A stretch of 35,710 nt of DNA, taken from positions 1 to 35,710 of the forward strand of contig CAMBPB010000027.1 in the NCBI GenBank assembly GCA_945869465.1, in the 5' to 3' direction. Made by a program: the position numbers and the translations under genes. The notes under the pieces are model-generated. The model made no database searches. It saw only the letters and a list, made by a program, of their open reading frames with translations, and was not told the origin of the DNA. Source of the stretch: Prosthecobacter debontii (lineage in GTDB: Bacteria > Verrucomicrobiota > Verrucomicrobiia > Verrucomicrobiales > Akkermansiaceae). Position 1 is the first letter of the stretch. The number at the start of each line of letters is the position of its first letter. Positions 34,592 to 35,710 of the stretch are shown piece after piece.

Positions 34592-35128
34592 TCAGATGAG
34601 CCCGCGGCGTTTGAAGTCGAAGGCGTTGATCTCATGGGAACGCAGGATCATTTCGAAGGAAAACTTGAGCACCGAGATCTCCCAGGCGTCGTCCACGCCT
34701 TCGATCACGGCAAGCGCCGGGTTGCCGGTGCGGCGGATGTCCTCCAGCACGCGCTCGCGCACGGCGTCCATGGTGTCATGGATGATTTCCTCATGCACCT
34801 GGCCGCGGCGGAATTGAAATCCGTATTGGAGGAAGGCAAGGTCTTTGCCCTCGGCGCGGAATTTCTCCACCATTTTGTCAAAGCGCTCGCGGGCGGACGG
34901 GTCGAAGCCGTCGAGCTCGATCTCGCGGTAGGCATCCGGCCGCAGAATGCGGGGCCGCTGGGCTTCGACCTCGCCGGTGCGGATGCGCACCTCGCCGCTG
35001 CGGTCCATGAGCTCGCTGATTAACTGAAACTCAAATCGGGTCTCGCCGAAGGTATCGATGCGGCGATCCGGCTCATGCAGGACTCGGGTGGTTTCAAGCG
35101 CGTAGTGGATATCGTCTTGAGAGTGCAT
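34592..35128 (-). CDS. Conserved-looking hypothetical protein
   Basis: A 178-residue soluble protein from the ATG at 35128. It is rich in charged residues, with HYALETTRVLHEPDRRIDTF near the start, a middle strand region (GEVRIRTGEVEAQRPRILRP), helices (ARERFDKMVEKFRAEGKDLA, HEEIIHDTMDAVRERVLEDI) and AVIEGVDDAWEISVLKFSFE near the end. No signal peptide or membrane segment. I do not recognise the family. Natural codon use and tight spacing (18 bases) to the LysM gene support a real gene and a shared operon. Confidence 0.75.
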   Translation of the reverse strand: MHSQDDIHYALETTRVLHEPDRRIDTFGETRFEFQLISELMDRSGEVRIRTGEVEAQRPRILRPDAYREIELDGFDPSARERFDKMVEKFRAEGKDLAFLQYGFQFRRGQVHEEIIHDTMDAVRERVLEDIRRTGNPALAVIEGVDDAWEISVLKFSFEMILRSHEINAFDFKRRGLI

Positions 35129-35163
35129 CGGCAATGGAGTGTCGCCCGGATCGGAGGCAATGC

Positions 35164-35205
35164 AAAAAAAAGGAAAAGGGCGGACACCACCGGGGAGTCC
35201 GCCCT
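35164..35205 (-). terminator. Intrinsic terminator after acpP
   Basis: On the minus strand GGGCGGAC and GTCCGCCC form an 8-bp perfect stem around an 11-base loop, followed by TTTTCC and a run of eight T. It lies about 25 bases after the acpP stop and separates acpP from the next gene. Confidence 0.92.
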
Positions 35206-35230
35206 TGCCGAAAAGCGTCCGCCTGCCGGA

Positions 35231-35473
35231 TCAGGCCTGCTGGCTGGAGATGTAGGTGATGACGTCACCGACGGATTGAAGCTTCTCGGCTTCTTCGTCG
35301 GGCACTTCGATGTCGAATTCCTCTTCAAAGGCCATGACGAGTTCGACGGTGTCGAGCGAGTCGGCTCCAAGATCTTCGACAAATTTGGCTTCAATGGTCA
35401 CTTGATCAGCGTTGACGCCAAGTTGGTCAACGATGATGTCCTTTACGCGGGCTTCGATACTTTTATCTGACAT
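35231..35473 (-). CDS. acpP: Acyl carrier protein
   Basis: An 80-residue acidic protein with the 4'-phosphopantetheine site in [14 protein letters not shown] (Ser39) and the usual flanks VEDLGAD and [17 protein letters not shown]. It carries acyl chains in fatty-acid synthesis in the cytoplasm. It has no fab gene next to it in the window, and ends at a strong terminator, so it is probably transcribed alone or from an upstream gene beyond 35579. Confidence 0.97.
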   Translation of the reverse strand: MSDKSIEARVKDIIVDQLGVNADQVTIEAKFVEDLGADSLDTVELVMAFEEEFDIEVPDEEAEKLQSVGDVITYISSQQA

Positions 35474-35579
35474 GAGTTGCAGTGGTTGTGGTTGGCGTTG
35501 GTAGTGCTTATCGTTAGCGGCCCCGACTTTGCAACCCCGAAAACGAAACGGAAGAGGAAAAGCCAGGGCGGTTGTCTGG

Positions 35580-35710
35580 TTAATTGATTTGTGGCGGGGG
35601 TGTTTTGAGGAGGCGCAAGGCGGCGTGGGGTTTGGCGCTGTGGTGGTGGAAGCCGGCGTTGAGGGTCTCGAAAACTTCCGCGTCGTGAAGCCGCAGGATG
35701 GCTCCCCTCA
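35580..35710 (-). CDS. C-terminal fragment of a gene cut by the window edge, possibly dihydropteroate synthase
   Basis: The minus strand is open from the window edge to a TAA at 35580 and encodes 42 residues: [20 protein letters not shown], then a His-rich and Pro-rich tail. ILRLHDA resembles the I-[IL]-R-V-H-D-V block close to the C-terminus of dihydropteroate synthase (folP), where the His and Arg bind the substrate pyrophosphate. Only this one short motif supports it, so another family is quite possible. Confidence 0.35.
   Translation of the reverse strand, partial: RGAILRLHDAEVFETLNAGFHHHSAKPHAALRLLKTPPPQIN

Noticed and set aside
1..35710. Apparent frequent CTAAC/GTTAG words, often as rare Leu codons CTA or TTA before A/G
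   Set aside because: I noted about thirty; a rough composition-based expectation for this window is not lower, so there is no visible excess.

Overview
The window reads as a chromosomal segment of a Verrucomicrobiota bacterium (class Verrucomicrobiae by my reading). The basis is high-GC coding DNA, two large secreted proteins that join a propeller-like dehydrogenase region to a C-terminal CxxCH heme domain (the Pirellula/Verrucomicrobium-type families), a sulfatase plus esterase locus, genes that mostly lack strong Shine-Dalgarno sites, and intergenic gaps full of short perfect palindromes. No rRNA, tRNA, CRISPR array or replication origin was recognised.

Layout. 1-2885 is a disturbed stretch: a rhomboid protease with a zinc-knuckle-like tail, remnants of an IS66 element, a Phd/RelE-type toxin-antitoxin pair whose genes overlap by 89 bases, a 62-bp tandem repeat, and a duplicated, rearranged copy of the rhomboid 3' end. 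2886-7658 holds a 1022-residue PVC-type cytochrome, an IS1380-like transposase scrap, a Tat-exported metallophosphoesterase related to ADP-ribose/CDP-alcohol diphosphatases, and a frameshifted gene remnant. 7659-13404 carries opgG and then a compact iron-sulfur assembly operon: a divergent Fur-family regulator, sufC, sufB, sufD. Two Per/Fur-box-like palindromes lie just upstream of the regulator, and a 9-bp tandem repeat runs directly into the sufD start codon.

13922-20019 (minus strand) holds smc and a secreted subtilisin-like protease. 20214-25711 (plus) is a probable polysaccharide-processing locus: a second PVC-type cytochrome, a sulfatase whose N-terminus looks like a piece of an SGNH/SASA esterase, and a BD-FAE-like esterase. 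25811-32642 is mainly housekeeping: ispD, an M16 peptidase, a TIGR02206-type membrane protein, the minus-strand run manC-ruvX-truA, a small membrane protein and an RmlD-like sugar-nucleotide reductase. 32871-35710 (minus) has rpmA and rplU, a LysM protein whose C-terminus looks like an L,D-transpeptidase domain without its catalytic cysteine, a conserved-looking unknown protein, acpP, and the 3' end of another gene cut by the window edge.

No single wholly new system stands out. The strongest leads are the suf control region with its atypical Fur protein, the probable pseudo-L,D-transpeptidase, the esterase-sulfatase chimera, the 9-bp repeat in front of sufD, and the microhomology-joined duplication of the rhomboid tail. 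All family assignments come from reading motifs by eye; no search was run.
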